Notes: generated by a model not told the origin, from the letters alone. A stretch of 64,000 nucleotides of DNA from Mesorhizobium loti (GCF_001510895.1 NZ_LPWA01000114.1:16243-80242), one strand, 5' to 3'; counted from the stretch's first letter, positions 17,613 to 28,044 are shown. Numbers and translations: made by a program.

Positions 17613-17921
17613 ATGGGCCTCGGACGCGAACAGGAGGTCGAGATCCGCAAGCCTCCACGATTTATGCCGGGCGAGCGGGTCCGCGCCACACGCCACGTAA
17701 AGAATGACGGCACCTATCCCGGTAGCGAGATAGGAGCAAACCTCGTGCGGAAGGGCGATGAAGGCTATGTCCGCGACATCGGCACCTTTCTCCAACAGTT
17801 CTACATCTATGCGGTCGAATGGCTCGATCGCGGCACCGTCGTTGGCATGCGCACCCACGAACTGATCAGCCTCGAGAAATCCGGGGATCCTTGCAGCGCC
17901 GAAATCACTTGTGGTCACTAA
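17613..17921 (+). CDS. nifZ: NifZ protein (102 aa)
   Basis: NifZ helps P-cluster maturation of the MoFe protein. The family core FMPGERVRATRHVKNDGTYPG and KGDEGYVRDIGTFLQQFYIYAVEW is clear. AGGAAAGGAAGG precedes the ATG. Downstream of fdxN and 15 bp before fixU. Confidence 0.93.
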   Translation: MGLGREQEVEIRKPPRFMPGERVRATRHVKNDGTYPGSEIGANLVRKGDEGYVRDIGTFLQQFYIYAVEWLDRGTVVGMRTHELISLEKSGDPCSAEITCGH

Positions 17922-17936
17922 CAAGGGAACAGCCCG

Positions 17937-18149
17937 ATGAAGGTTATGATCCGCAAGACCGACGCCGGCCTATCGGCGTATGTGCCCAAGAAGGATCTCG
18001 AAGAGCCGATCATCGGCTTCGAGAATGAAGAGCTATGGGGAGGGTCCATAACGCTCAGGAACGGCTGGCGGCTCGTCCTGCCCGACCTTCCGCGAGATAC
18101 ACCTTTGCCGATCACCGTCGAGGCAAGGAAGATTTCCGACGAGGATTGA
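17937..18149 (+). CDS. fixU: FixU/NifT protein (70 aa)
   Basis: Small protein of the NifT/FixU family, role unclear in all diazotrophs. MKVMIRKTDAGLSAYVPKKDLEEPI and the WGGSITLRNGWRL block identify it. Normal length. Confidence 0.93.
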   Translation: MKVMIRKTDAGLSAYVPKKDLEEPIIGFENEELWGGSITLRNGWRLVLPDLPRDTPLPITVEARKISDED

Positions 18150-18190
18150 TGCCGCAGGTCGGCACCTGAGAGCGTCAACGGGAAACGAGC

Positions 18191-19075
18191 ATGAATAAGA
18201 TCCTGGCCTTGGGCCATCTCATGATCAATCGGGACAGTCATGCCGCAAAGCAGCTTAAACTGCTGAAGAAGGCACTCTGCGCCGATGAGATCATCCCGTA
18301 TCTGGGTCCCGACCTGCTTCGGCTTAGGTATGGGGAACCACCGGTACCCCACACGCCGCAAGCCGTTGCCGCAGCATTCAACGCGCGGGCGCCTGCTCCT
18401 TCCAAGATTCGCACCAATATGTGGTCGGTCGCTCAATTCATCGAGCAGCGCCGGCATCGGCGGACGCTCCAAGCCTGGATGGCTGAGATATTCGCAGGGC
18501 CGGCGGCGCCGACCGTTTTCCATGCCTGGCTCGCGACACTTCCTCTCTCGCTAATCGTCGATAGCTGGTACGACGGCGCCATGCGCGCGGCCCTCATAGA
18601 CACAGGCCGCACCGATGTCGTCGAAATTCAAGGCGTCACGCGGGCGGACGCAATTGGCGACGTTTGGACGAAAACGTACGATTTGTCTGGAATGGAACTC
18701 CAACCAGACTCGACGGCAACGACGGTCCTCTATGCGCCGCACGGCACTATCAAGCCGGCGGCAAACTTCCTTATCGCAGATTCGGATTACGTCGAAGCCC
18801 TAACCGAAATCGATATCCAGACTCCGATCCCTCGAGCCGTGAAGGAACGGCGCACCAAGCGCGGCTTCTTCTTCTTCGGCTGCCGGTTCGACGACCAGAT
18901 GCTGCGCACCTACGCCAGACAGGTCATCAAGCGCTCAAGCGGCCCGCACTTCGCGGTTATTGATTCGGCAACGCTGACCAAAAACGAACGCCGCTTCCTT
19001 GCAGCAAACGCAATCACGGTCATAGACATGCCGGCAGGCGAAGCCGCGGCCCAACTGGTTGGGACAGGCGTATAG
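18191..19075 (+). CDS. SIR2-like domain protein in the nifB operon (294 aa)
   Basis: The N-terminal stretch ALCADEIIPYLGPDLLRL and the C-terminal GFFFFGCRFDDQMLRTYARQVIK with PHFAVID resemble the SIR2_2-type NAD-binding fold. Members include NAD hydrolases and deacylase-like proteins, many of them in defence systems. It lies 41 bp after fixU in the same direction with no promoter seen, so it is probably part of the NifA-driven nifB unit. I recall SIR2-like annotations beside nifZ/fixU in other rhizobia, but know of no function. An NAD-linked or regulatory role is inference. Confidence 0.65.
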   Translation: MNKILALGHLMINRDSHAAKQLKLLKKALCADEIIPYLGPDLLRLRYGEPPVPHTPQAVAAAFNARAPAPSKIRTNMWSVAQFIEQRRHRRTLQAWMAEIFAGPAAPTVFHAWLATLPLSLIVDSWYDGAMRAALIDTGRTDVVEIQGVTRADAIGDVWTKTYDLSGMELQPDSTATTVLYAPHGTIKPAANFLIADSDYVEALTEIDIQTPIPRAVKERRTKRGFFFFGCRFDDQMLRTYARQVIKRSSGPHFAVIDSATLTKNERRFLAANAITVIDMPAGEAAAQLVGTGV

Positions 19076-19095
19076 CAGATGATGGCCAGCTTTGC

Positions 19096-21032
19096 ATGTC
19101 ATGGACATTTGATGGGGGCGTCGTGCGCCTCAAGGCCCTCCAACCAGCCCAATATCACTGGAATGCACCCCCGAACAGTAGGGCTGTCCGCGGCGTGACG
19201 AAGTCCGGGAATTCGCTCGCGAATGGAGAAGCGGCCGGTTCGGTCCAGGCTCTGAGCACGATCGCCCGCATTACCCGGATGAATTTGCGGCACCCGTGGC
19301 AGGTCACCGTGGCTATCGGCTCGACACTGGTTGCGGTATCGCTCCAATTGCTCATCCCCGAGCTCCTCGGCCAGGCCATCGACCAGACCCAGACAGCCAT
19401 CGGCGGGGGTGTCAGCGGAGCGGCGGCGCAAGAGGAGCTGCGGGCCTCGGCGCTCCTGCTGCTTGCCATTAGCGTGCTGCGCGGCCTGTTCACGCTGGCT
19501 CAGAACTATCTTGCCGAAGCGGTCGGACATCACGTCGCGTATGAACTGCGGGTCGCTTTTTATGAGAAGATCCAGCGGCTCAGCTTTTCTTTTCACGACC
19601 AGGCGCATTCAGCCGATCTGATCATGATCGGCATGCTCGATCTGGAAGGCGTGCGTATGTACTTCTCTGCCGCTCTGGTTCGCGCCGTCCTGCTCGTCAT
19701 GTTGATCGGGTTCGGCGCCCACATGCTGATTTCCATCAATCTGGTTCTTGGTCTCCTCGCGCTGAGCTTTGTGCCCTTCGTCGGATGGCGCTCATCAATC
19801 ACACAGCTCAAGCTGCGCGCCACCTGGCTTGACCTGCAGGAGCGGCTTTGCGTCCTCAGCCGTGTAATGGAAGAAAATCTCACCGGCATCCGGGTTGTCC
19901 GCGCGTTTGCAGCGCAGGCCTACGAGATGCTGAAGTTCGACCGCGCATCGAAGAGTGCGCTTGGCCTCATGCACGAACGGGCCAAGATTTACGTGCGCAA
20001 TGTTTCCGCGATGAATTTCTCGTTCTTTTTCGCCATGGGGCTGGTTCTGTGGATCGGCGGCAACAAAGTCATCGCAGGCGAAATCAGCGTCGGAAAACTT
20101 GCCACGTTCCTCACCTTTATGACCATCCTCCAGATGCCGGTTCGCCAGATAGGCTTGATAGTCGATGCTTCGCCCGAGCCTCGACATGCGGTTCGCGCCT
20201 GTTCGGGTTGCTCGACCTGGATATCGCGATCAAGGACGCAGCAGACGCCAAACCGCTCGAGATCAGCGAGGGCACCTTGCGCTTCGACGATGTTTCATTC
20301 GCCTATCCGGACACCGAGAGCCGCCCAATTCTGAAGAATATCAGTTTTGAAGCCCGCAAGAGCGAAACGATTGCAATTGTCGGCCCGCCCGGCTCGGGCA
20401 AGTCGACGATAGCTCATCTGATCCCTCGTTTTTACGACGTCGCAAGCGGCGTCGTTACGCTTGACGGCCAGGATATCCGCGAGGTCACCCTGGCCACGCT
20501 TCGCAGAGCCGTCGCGGTCGTGCAGCAGGATGCATTCGTTTTCACCACGACGATCGAAAACAACATCGCCTACGGCGATCCCTGGGCCAACGCACAGCGG
20601 ATCGAGCGCGCAAGCGAGTCGGCTCAGCTTCACGACTACATTCTCCGGCTGCCGGCCGGTTACAAAACGGTGGTGCGTGAGCGCGGCCTATCCCTGTCGG
20701 GCGGCCAGCGTCAGCGCCTGGCGATAGCTCGCACGATGATGCTGCGCCCGTCGGTTATCATATTCGACGACTCGACTGCCGCGATCGATGCCGCCACAGA
20801 ACAGCGCGTTCGCTCCGCGATGCGACTCTTTGCCAAGGACCGCGTGACCATCATCATCGGCCACCGGCTGAGTTCGCTCATGCATGCCGACGCAATCCTG
20901 TTTATCGAGAACGGCGAGATTGTCGAGCGTGGCACTCATGAAGACCTTCTGGCGAAGGGCGGACGCTACAAGGCCCTCTACAATCTCCAAGTGCGCGCAT
21001 TTGATGACATGCAGCCCAACCAAGAGGGGTGA
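19096..21032 (+). pseudogene. ABC exporter half-transporter, frameshifted (about 645 aa if repaired)
   Basis: MsbA/LmrA-type fused permease-ATPase. The six-helix membrane domain (first frame, to about 20166) contains the long coupling helices. The ATPase domain (second frame) has Walker A GPPGSGKST, signature LSGGQRQRLAIARTM and Walker B VIIFDDSTAAID. The frames join near 20166-20172, where GATGCTTCGCC would read on as D-A-F-A-R-A if one T were restored. Everything else is intact, so this is either a sequencing error or a recent mutation. The true start is unsure (19096 or later). Probable heterodimer partner of the next gene. Confidence 0.8.
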
Positions 21033-21036
21033 GCTG

Positions 21037-22995
21037 ATGCTCCAGGGTGGCGAAGTCGAGACGGAGCGCGACGATGCCCACAACGACCGGCGTCCGCCCC
21101 ATGCGGTCGTCGGTTCGCACCGCATCGAAGAGGAGATATTCGGACAGGCGTTTGACAAGAATATTGTCCGACGCATTTGGGCGTTCGTGCGGCCCTACCG
21201 CACCAACTTGATAGTCTCGGTTGCCGCGATGTTGATCCTGACCGGCACGCAGCTTCTCGTCCCGCTGATCATCCGCTTTGCAATCGACCACGGCATGCAG
21301 CCGGAAAGTGGCGATCGTTCGGCCCTGCTCGCAGCCGCCTGCGCCTTCGTTCTCACCATTTCGGTCAATTTTGGCGCCAGCTACACGCAAGAGATCGTGA
21401 TCTACAAAATGGCGGAGAAAGTTCTGTTCGATATTCGCCGCGCCATGTTCGGCCATCTGCAGGACGTGGCGCTTTCCTTTATGGACAAGACAGAGGTGGG
21501 ACGGCTGATGTCGCGTCTGCAAGGCGACGTTAATTCCATGCAGGAACTCCTCGAAACCTCGGTGTTTTGCCTGGGCGACATCACCCTTCTGTTTGGCATC
21601 GTCTTCGTCATGCTGTGGCTCGATGTTCGCTTGGGGCTCCTTACGTTCTCAGTGCTGCCTGTTCTCCTCATCGTGCGCATCTTCTGGCTGCCGCGCGCCC
21701 GCGGCGCCTTCATGGCCGCCAATGAGGCCAATTCGGTTTCCAATGGCGCGCTGGCTGAAGCCATTCATGGCGTAAGGGCAGTGCAGTGCATGGACCGGCA
21801 GCAGGTCAATTTAATGCTTTATGACGACAAAGCCCGCGCCAATCTCAAGACACATCTGACCGCCGCCAAATACGCCCAGATCATGGTCCCGATCGTCGAT
21901 AGCCTGACGGGCGTTGCCATGGCTGTCGTCATCGTCGTCGGCGGCTCAATGGTCATGAGCGACCGCATCGATCTGGGTGTGATGGTCGCGTTCCTCTTCT
22001 ACATCCAGCGCTTCTTCGATCCGATCCGCTCCCTCACCTTGCAGTATTCGATCATGCAAAGGGCGATGGCGTCGGGAAAGCGACTGACCGACGTGCTTGA
22101 CGTCAAGATTGAGGTCCAGGACAAACCCAATGCCACGGTGCTTTCGCCCGAGATGGACGGCTCGATCGAGTTCAGGAACGTTACTTTCGGCTATGATCCC
22201 AAGCATCCGGTATTGAAGAACGTGTCGTTCCGGGTCAATCCCGGCGAAACCGTCGCCTTGGTGGGGCCGACCGGTTCAGGTAAATCCAGTGCAATGGCTC
22301 TCGTCCACCGCTTCTATGATGTCCAGGAGGGCCAGGTGCTGGTCGGCGGATATGATGTGCGCGATCTCACCCAGAAATCGCTTGGCCGTCAGATCGCCAT
22401 GGTGCTCCAGGAGCCGTTCCTTTTTACCGGCACGGTTTTCGAGAACATCCGCTACCACAAGGCTGAAGCCACGCGGGAAGAGGTTATCGAGGCCGCCATG
22501 GCGGTCGGCGCGCACAGCTTCATCGTGCGCCTTCCTTGTGGATACGATGCCGCTCTGTGTGAACGCGGCGGCAATCTCTCGCTGGGCCAACGCCAGCTTA
22601 TCAGCTTTGCGCGTGCGCTCGTCGCAAACACCAAGATTCTGGTACTCGACGAAGCAACCGCCAATATCGATAGCTATACGGAAATGCTGATCCAGAAAGC
22701 GCTGGTCAGGCTCCTCGAAGGCCGCACTGGCCTCGTCATCGCCCATCGCCTTGCCACAGTGCGAGGCGCCGACCGTATTGTCGTTCTCCAGAATGGCAAA
22801 GTCGCCGAATCCGGCAAGCACGACCAGTTGATCGAAAAGGGCGGTCTCTATTCCAAACTCTACAGGCTCAACCACGCCTCGTTCGACGACACGCCCGATG
22901 AGCAACTCGACACCTCCGAAGCAGCCGGCTACAGATCTGAGGCGCGAAGCTGCGAGGAGCCAGCGCATTCGTGCAAGCGCTTTGCCGAGCGGTGA
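21037..22995 (+). CDS. ABC exporter half-transporter, permease-ATPase fusion (652 aa)
   Basis: Second MsbA/BmrD-like half-transporter. N-terminal transmembrane domain to about residue 360; ATPase with Walker A GPTGSGKSS, signature LSLGQRQLISFARAL (LSLGQ instead of LSGGQ) and Walker B ILVLDEATANID. The start at 21037 follows GAGGGGTGAGCTG, five bases after the previous stop; the longer in-frame extension overlaps the first gene. Together they look like a heterodimeric exporter placed at the end of the nifB operon. Substrate unknown. Confidence 0.88.
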   Translation: MLQGGEVETERDDAHNDRRPPHAVVGSHRIEEEIFGQAFDKNIVRRIWAFVRPYRTNLIVSVAAMLILTGTQLLVPLIIRFAIDHGMQPESGDRSALLAAACAFVLTISVNFGASYTQEIVIYKMAEKVLFDIRRAMFGHLQDVALSFMDKTEVGRLMSRLQGDVNSMQELLETSVFCLGDITLLFGIVFVMLWLDVRLGLLTFSVLPVLLIVRIFWLPRARGAFMAANEANSVSNGALAEAIHGVRAVQCMDRQQVNLMLYDDKARANLKTHLTAAKYAQIMVPIVDSLTGVAMAVVIVVGGSMVMSDRIDLGVMVAFLFYIQRFFDPIRSLTLQYSIMQRAMASGKRLTDVLDVKIEVQDKPNATVLSPEMDGSIEFRNVTFGYDPKHPVLKNVSFRVNPGETVALVGPTGSGKSSAMALVHRFYDVQEGQVLVGGYDVRDLTQKSLGRQIAMVLQEPFLFTGTVFENIRYHKAEATREEVIEAAMAVGAHSFIVRLPCGYDAALCERGGNLSLGQRQLISFARALVANTKILVLDEATANIDSYTEMLIQKALVRLLEGRTGLVIAHRLATVRGADRIVVLQNGKVAESGKHDQLIEKGGLYSKLYRLNHASFDDTPDEQLDTSEAAGYRSEARSCEEPAHSCKRFAER

Positions 22996-23368
22996 TAGCC
23001 GACGCGTCGCCGGCTTTGCACAAGCAGATCGAGCGCCTGCGCGATGCCGAGATCGCCACCACCCATGACTGGCATTTGATTTTCACGAAAAAGGCTCGCG
23101 ATAGGTCCCGTGACTTTTTGTCCAAGCTTCGCGGCGTCTCCCAAAGCACTCGTCATAGACTGGCTGAACAGGCCCGACGAGGGTCGGTTATTCATTGGCA
23201 TAACGTAGATCGTCGAAATCTGACGTCGCGTTAGCCTCATGAACGAAGCCGCAAACGCGACGCGCTTGGCGCATGGCTGGCTCAAGATCTGCCACATCGT
23301 TTTGAGCAAACGGGGCTTCCGGTCGACGCCGCCTCATCTTGAGCCAAGTTACTTGTTTGCAGTTTCGC
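22996..23368. other. Intergenic region between convergent exporter genes
   Basis: Open frames such as 22929-23309 minus have no recognisable motif and overlap the ABC gene end, so none is called. No clear terminator hairpin was identified. Confidence 0.5.
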
Positions 23369-24997
23369 TCAAGTCCTGTCCAAATGAGGCCGGAGCGGCA
23401 TATCGTCATGTACGCTCACGGTTTGCCGTTCGATCTTGTGGTGAACTTTGGGCGGGCATTCGCCACAGTGCAAGGCTTCGAGGCGCGCAACGATTTCGGC
23501 GTCATCTTGGGTCTGCCTCTTGTTGTGGCGAACATACTCGACCCAAGTCGGCACGTGATAACACTCGGTCCACAGTTCGGGCTTTTCCAGGTCACGCAGC
23601 AGCGCCCATTGCCTGGCGCCATCTCGCAGTCGGGCTTTTCGCCATGATGCCATCACATTGAGAAATTCTGGAACGTCTTTCTGACGTATACGATAATCGA
23701 CCATTATCATGATCGGACCGCTTCGTGGTCGCAGATCAAGCTGCAGGGTTGGTTCGCAGAAGGCGTTGGTCGGATCGAGTTTGAGCGTTTCAAGATCCGG
23801 AAGACGCAAAATAACGCCGAGCAGTCCTCCAAACACAAGAACCAAGCTTGCGACGAGCAAGGCTCCCGAAACGCCTTGCAGATCCGCCAATTCGCCCCAG
23901 AGCCAGCTTCCCGCTGCCATGCCGCCATATGCGGCCGTCTGATAGAGAGAGAGGGCTCGTCCCACTACCCACCGAGGCGCCGAAAGCTGAACTGTGACGT
24001 TAAACAGCGAGAATGACTGGATCCACGCCGCACCGGCTGGCATGACGAGGAGGCAGCTCAGCCAGACGTGCTCGCTCCACGACAGAAAAAAGCAGCTAAC
24101 CGCCAGTGTTAAGAAGGCACCACGAACGACCCATTCGTTGGAGAGAATTTCGCGGGCCCGTCCGATGAGGAGCGCGCCACAGATCGCCCCCAAACCGAAA
24201 AAGCCGAGCATCACACCGTAGGTGACCGCAGTGCCCTTAACCTGTTCGCGAACAACCAACGGCAGGAGAGCCAAAATGACGACCGCGGTGAGGCCGAAAA
24301 TGAAACTCCGGCACATCAGTTTGAGAAGGTTCGGCGACAGGAGCACATAGCGGAAGCCTGCCGCAATCGCGCTCCCGAAAGCCTCCCGCGGCAGCGCTCG
24401 TCGCGCCGGGACGGTTCTCCAGCGCAACAGCGCCGCGATTAGGGCGACATAGCAGAATACGTTGAACAGAAACGCGAAGGCCGCCCCGGCGGTCGCCACG
24501 ATTATGCCGCCAATCGCCGGTCCGATGCTGCGCATGAGGTTGTAGCTCATGCCGTTGAGCGCAACTGCGCTTGGGAGGTCTTCGCGAGGCAGGATATCTC
24601 CCATCGAGGCTTGCCACGACGGATCGTGCAGCGCCCAACCACAGCCGATCAGGAATGTGAGACCCAGAAGGGTCCAGGGTGTGATTTCCCCGGCGTAGGT
24701 CAAGAGCGCCAGCGACGCCGATATGCAAACCATCAGCAGTTGCGCCATCAGCATGATCCGCCGACGGTCAAAGTTATCCGCAAGGGCTCCGGCTGCGAGC
24801 GAGAAGATCATGTAGGGCAAGGTGGTCGATGCCTGTACGAGCGCCACCATTCCATGGGAGCTGGCAATACTCGTCATCAGCCACGCAGCCGCCACACCTT
24901 CAACCAGCGTCCCAAGATTCGAAACAAGCGCTGCCGACCACAGAGAACGGAATGTCTTGTGCTGAAAGGGTACGAGTGGAGATGTTCTCTTGGCCAT
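23369..24997 (-). CDS. MFS exporter of the EntS-like (MFS_3) family with C-terminal extension (542 aa)
   Basis: Twelve-helix major facilitator. The first half includes FRSLWSAALVSNLG and the cytoplasmic loop ADNFDRRRIM. A soluble C-terminal domain of about 110 residues (from about 430, PIMIMVDYRIRQKDVPEFL) resembles antibiotic-biosynthesis-monooxygenase-type ferredoxin folds and is common in rhizobial members. Family members export siderophores and other small metabolites. It converges with the ABC exporter genes. Substrate unknown. Confidence 0.85.
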   Translation of the reverse strand: MAKRTSPLVPFQHKTFRSLWSAALVSNLGTLVEGVAAAWLMTSIASSHGMVALVQASTTLPYMIFSLAAGALADNFDRRRIMLMAQLLMVCISASLALLTYAGEITPWTLLGLTFLIGCGWALHDPSWQASMGDILPREDLPSAVALNGMSYNLMRSIGPAIGGIIVATAGAAFAFLFNVFCYVALIAALLRWRTVPARRALPREAFGSAIAAGFRYVLLSPNLLKLMCRSFIFGLTAVVILALLPLVVREQVKGTAVTYGVMLGFFGLGAICGALLIGRAREILSNEWVVRGAFLTLAVSCFFLSWSEHVWLSCLLVMPAGAAWIQSFSLFNVTVQLSAPRWVVGRALSLYQTAAYGGMAAGSWLWGELADLQGVSGALLVASLVLVFGGLLGVILRLPDLETLKLDPTNAFCEPTLQLDLRPRSGPIMIMVDYRIRQKDVPEFLNVMASWRKARLRDGARQWALLRDLEKPELWTECYHVPTWVEYVRHNKRQTQDDAEIVARLEALHCGECPPKVHHKIERQTVSVHDDMPLRPHLDRT

Positions 24998-25496
24998 TGT
25001 GGAAAGCTTCGGAATCGATCGCGAGGCTGGATCTCTTCAGCTTAACCACGGCCTCGCCGCTCAAGCCAAGCTGCCACAGTGAGCGGGCCTGCTAACCCAG
25101 GCCGATAGTTATGGGCAGACGGTAAGCCGCTGCCGATCCGGCGTTATCTGCTGGCGAGTTCTTCATGCGCACCTGAACGCAATCGAAATGCAGCAGTTTT
25201 TCAAGTTCAAGAAGAGTTCCCGAGTTCCCCAACGGCAAGGTGTGACATTTGATACTGCACCGCTCTGCAGCTTCGGACGCTAAAGCGTTTCCGAGCCGAA
25301 TGCACCCACTTCCGTAGCGTTGCAGCTATTCTCCTCGCGCGGCGGCCTGCGCTCAGCCCGCTGGCGAGCACTGGCATGATCGGTGTCACTTGCTCATCGA
25401 GGGACTTTTACGATAAAGCTCCGCGCGAATCAGGAAGCGCCAGGAGTTCCGAGCGGCGACTTCATTCTTCTATTCGTTTCTTGTCAGGAAGGAACT
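24998..25496. other. Divergent intergenic region, MFS exporter / syrB-like gene
   Basis: Contains an inverted repeat GGCCTG-N6-CAGGCC near 25086-25103 close to the exporter start, possibly an operator or a fortuitous hairpin. No gene supported. Confidence 0.4.
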
Positions 25497-26177
25497 ATGA
25501 GGCGGCAAACGCGACCATTCACCGTGGAAGTCAAACAGAAGCGCCGTTATCAAAAAACTGCCCGCTCCATATGGGGCGATTTCGACATCGCCGCGGCGAT
25601 GGCCGAAACAACAGAGGAACTCCAGAAGATTCAATTGCCAACTCGTCAGCTTGTTGACTCTACTGTCGTGGTCCTTGATGCTGAACCTTTGCACAAACCG
25701 CAAATGGAGAATTTCATGGCAAATCGCCAGGAAACCGAAACAGCAGTAAGCGAACCGGCGGCCGAAGCGGAGACACCAAAACCGAAGGCGAGGACGCCGC
25801 GGTCGAGGAAGCCAAAGGCTGAGCCGAGCGCGACTAACCGGAAGAACGGGGCCAGGCAGATATCCGCGACCACTGAAGCACCGCCATCGGCACGGACAGG
25901 TCGCAAGGTCTACTCCGCAAAGGAGCGCGGCCAGAAGCTCGCTCAGATCGAGACGCTGATCGGCGGCGGCGCCACTCTCAAGAGCGCGGTGAAGCAGGCC
26001 GGCATCTCGGAACAGACTTATTATCTTTGGAAGAAAGCGGCGCCGCCTGCAGCGGACAGCGACGAGCTGAAGGATCTCGTTGCGCTCGAGGAAGAAAACA
26101 AGCGGCTGAAGAGCCTGCTTGCGGATCGTCTGCGCAAGGAAAACGCGGAACTGAAGAAAAGGCTTGGGCTGAATTAA
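25497..26177 (+). CDS. SyrB-like regulator with transposase-type HTH (226 aa)
   Basis: Resembles SyrB-family proteins of rhizobia. A basic, proline-rich low-complexity middle (about 80-140: KPKARTPRSRKPKAEP) is followed by a C-terminal HTH (SAKERGQKLAQIETLI...LKSAVKQAGISEQTYYLWKK) and a coiled coil (LEEENKRLKSLLADRLRKE). The HTH/coiled-coil pair is shared with IS3-type OrfA transposases. SyrB of Sinorhizobium meliloti represses syrM, a nod regulator; a similar role here is inference. The ATG at 25497 follows CAGGAAGGAACT; the in-frame extension back to 25383 lacks a good Shine-Dalgarno. Confidence 0.75.
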   Translation: MRRQTRPFTVEVKQKRRYQKTARSIWGDFDIAAAMAETTEELQKIQLPTRQLVDSTVVVLDAEPLHKPQMENFMANRQETETAVSEPAAEAETPKPKARTPRSRKPKAEPSATNRKNGARQISATTEAPPSARTGRKVYSAKERGQKLAQIETLIGGGATLKSAVKQAGISEQTYYLWKKAAPPAADSDELKDLVALEEENKRLKSLLADRLRKENAELKKRLGLN

Positions 26178-26484
26178 TCCAGCCTGAGCTTGCGGGCTTC
26201 CTATATCGGCACGCTGCCAGGCGATGCCGTGCCGTCTTCGCTGCTCTGCGGTGAACGACCGGGTTAGGCGTCAGCGTTCATCGGCGGCGTCCAGAACGAT
26301 CGACATTGTCACTGACGTGGCCAATTTTTCGGCAGTAGACTGGTGACCGAAATGGTTCCTCCCGAGGATGATGCCTTTTCCTCTTGAAGCGTCATCGGGC
26401 TGACAACACATTCTGCAATGGTCGGCGGGTGTCGATGAGGCCCGCCTCGCAAGTCGGCTGTTCAGCATGTCGGGAGGAAACGAA

Positions 26485-26781
26485 ATGAAGGCGCAGGCCT
26501 TCGGCAGTCCTATTTTCGTGAAGCGTGCCGCTTATGTCGTGCAAGAGATTGCGAACCTCGAGGAGGCCATCGATTTTCTCGATGAGTGGCCCGAAGATCG
26601 CAGGGACCTGATCCACGAGACTGCCCTTAAAGCGTGTTGTGACGCCTACGATGGGCACAAGCCGTTAAGTGCGGCCCGCGCTGCCTTTTACGGCTTTGCG
26701 AAACGGGCCGCCATATTGGAAGATCCGACCTCGGCGATGCAGTGGATTGCCGCCTGCAAGACGGACAGTGGCAAACGGTGA
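26485..26781 (+). CDS. DUF982 family protein (98 aa)
   Basis: Small protein of the DUF982 family, abundant in rhizobial accessory DNA and of unknown function. Family marks are SPIFVKRAAYVVQEIANLEEAIDFLDEWP and the alanine-rich CDAYDGHKPLSAARAAFYGFAK. GGGAGGAAACGAA precedes the ATG at 26485; a start six codons upstream is less well supported. It stands alone. Confidence 0.78.
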   Translation: MKAQAFGSPIFVKRAAYVVQEIANLEEAIDFLDEWPEDRRDLIHETALKACCDAYDGHKPLSAARAAFYGFAKRAAILEDPTSAMQWIAACKTDSGKR

Positions 26782-27016
26782 GTGTGAACAGCGACAGTTG
26801 AGCGAGAACGGGCTGGGAAGCGTGGGACATGTGGTCCCGTGAAATCTCGCGTTCCAGAAAACCAGTTCTCAACGTCGTCCGGAACGGCATCCGGCGTAGG
26901 CAGGCGTAGAGGTGGAGCCCCCACGCAGCCACGCGCTGCCAGGCTATAGTCTGCCAGCGGGCTGGTCGCTGGCGAGGGCGACTCCTTCGAGCCCGCCCTA
27001 CGCCACGGTTTGATAG

Positions 27017-28044
27017 TCAGCCAAATCGGGTCATGATTTCAGAATGAATCGTCACTGCGGTGTACAGAGACGCTTCCAGTGGCAAATCTCCAAACGCGAG
27101 CTGGCAAAGAAGATAGTTGGCCCCAGCCACTTCCAACTGACCAAGAAGAGCGTCCCGCACAAAAGCTGCCGTTCCCGCTATGCACAGTTCGCTATCGACC
27201 GCCGCTTCGAAGGTCAACGGCAGGTTTGGTGGAGTCGGGATGCCATTGAGGTCGTAAAGAAACTTGAAGTTCTTGAGCCATGTTTCATAAGCAGGTGCCG
27301 CGATCGAATAGGCATGCGTGTCAGAGCGCCCAATCACGATCATGCGCAGCAATCCCAGCAACGGCGACGGATTAGCTTGGTCAGTGGTTTCCTCCCACTT
27401 GGCGCGGAAGGCGTCGGTAACTTTGCGGACGGAGGAGCTATGTCCTACGCACGCGAGATTTGCGCCATTCGCGGCGGCCCAGCTTGCCGATTCGGGTCGA
27501 TTGGTGGCGACCCATGTCGGAGGATGCGGGCGTGATGGGGTCTAAGCGTCAAGGGAACGCTATTCAGCTCAAAGTGGCGGCCTCGATAGGATAACTTCCC
27601 GCCTTTCATGGCGGCGATTACGATTTCGCTGGCTTCCGAATAACGGCCTGGCACCGCGTCCGCGCTAATCCCAAAATAACTCAATTCGGCTTGGAGAGAG
27701 CCTCGCCCTATACCGAGCTCCACTCTGCCGCCGCTCAACTGGTCGAGCATACAGATCTCTTCGAACGCCCGAAGCGGATGGTAAAGGGTAAGGAGCATCA
27801 CCAGCGGACCCACACGCAGTTGGCGGGTGCGCTGTGCGACGCTCGATAAGAAGAGATTTGGCGACGCACCACTCCCATGCGGGGTGCAGTGGTGCTCCGC
27901 GAGATGGTACGCATAAAAACCGAGGTCGTCGCACGCCTCCGCTAGCTTGAGGCGATCGGCGTATTGAGAGCCGATGTGGCGACCGTCCTCATCCAAGTGA
28001 TCGAAGATTCCGATGGTCGGCTTTGAAGGCAAGGCGTTTTTCAC
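27017..28044 (-). pseudogene. LLM-class flavin-dependent monooxygenase, frameshifted (about 342 aa if repaired)
   Basis: Bacterial-luciferase-like TIM-barrel oxidoreductase similar in kind to y4vJ of Rhizobium sp. NGR234. The first part (from 28044) shows IGIFDHLDEDGRHIGSQYADRLKLAE, the family HLAEHH motif and ELGIGRG. The reading frame changes near 27525-27535; the rest (PTWVATNRPESASWAA, then GLLRMIVIGRSD to the stop at 27017) is intact in another frame. One base change restores a full-length protein. Such enzymes use FMNH2 and oxygen to oxidise small organics; substrate unknown. Confidence 0.8.
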
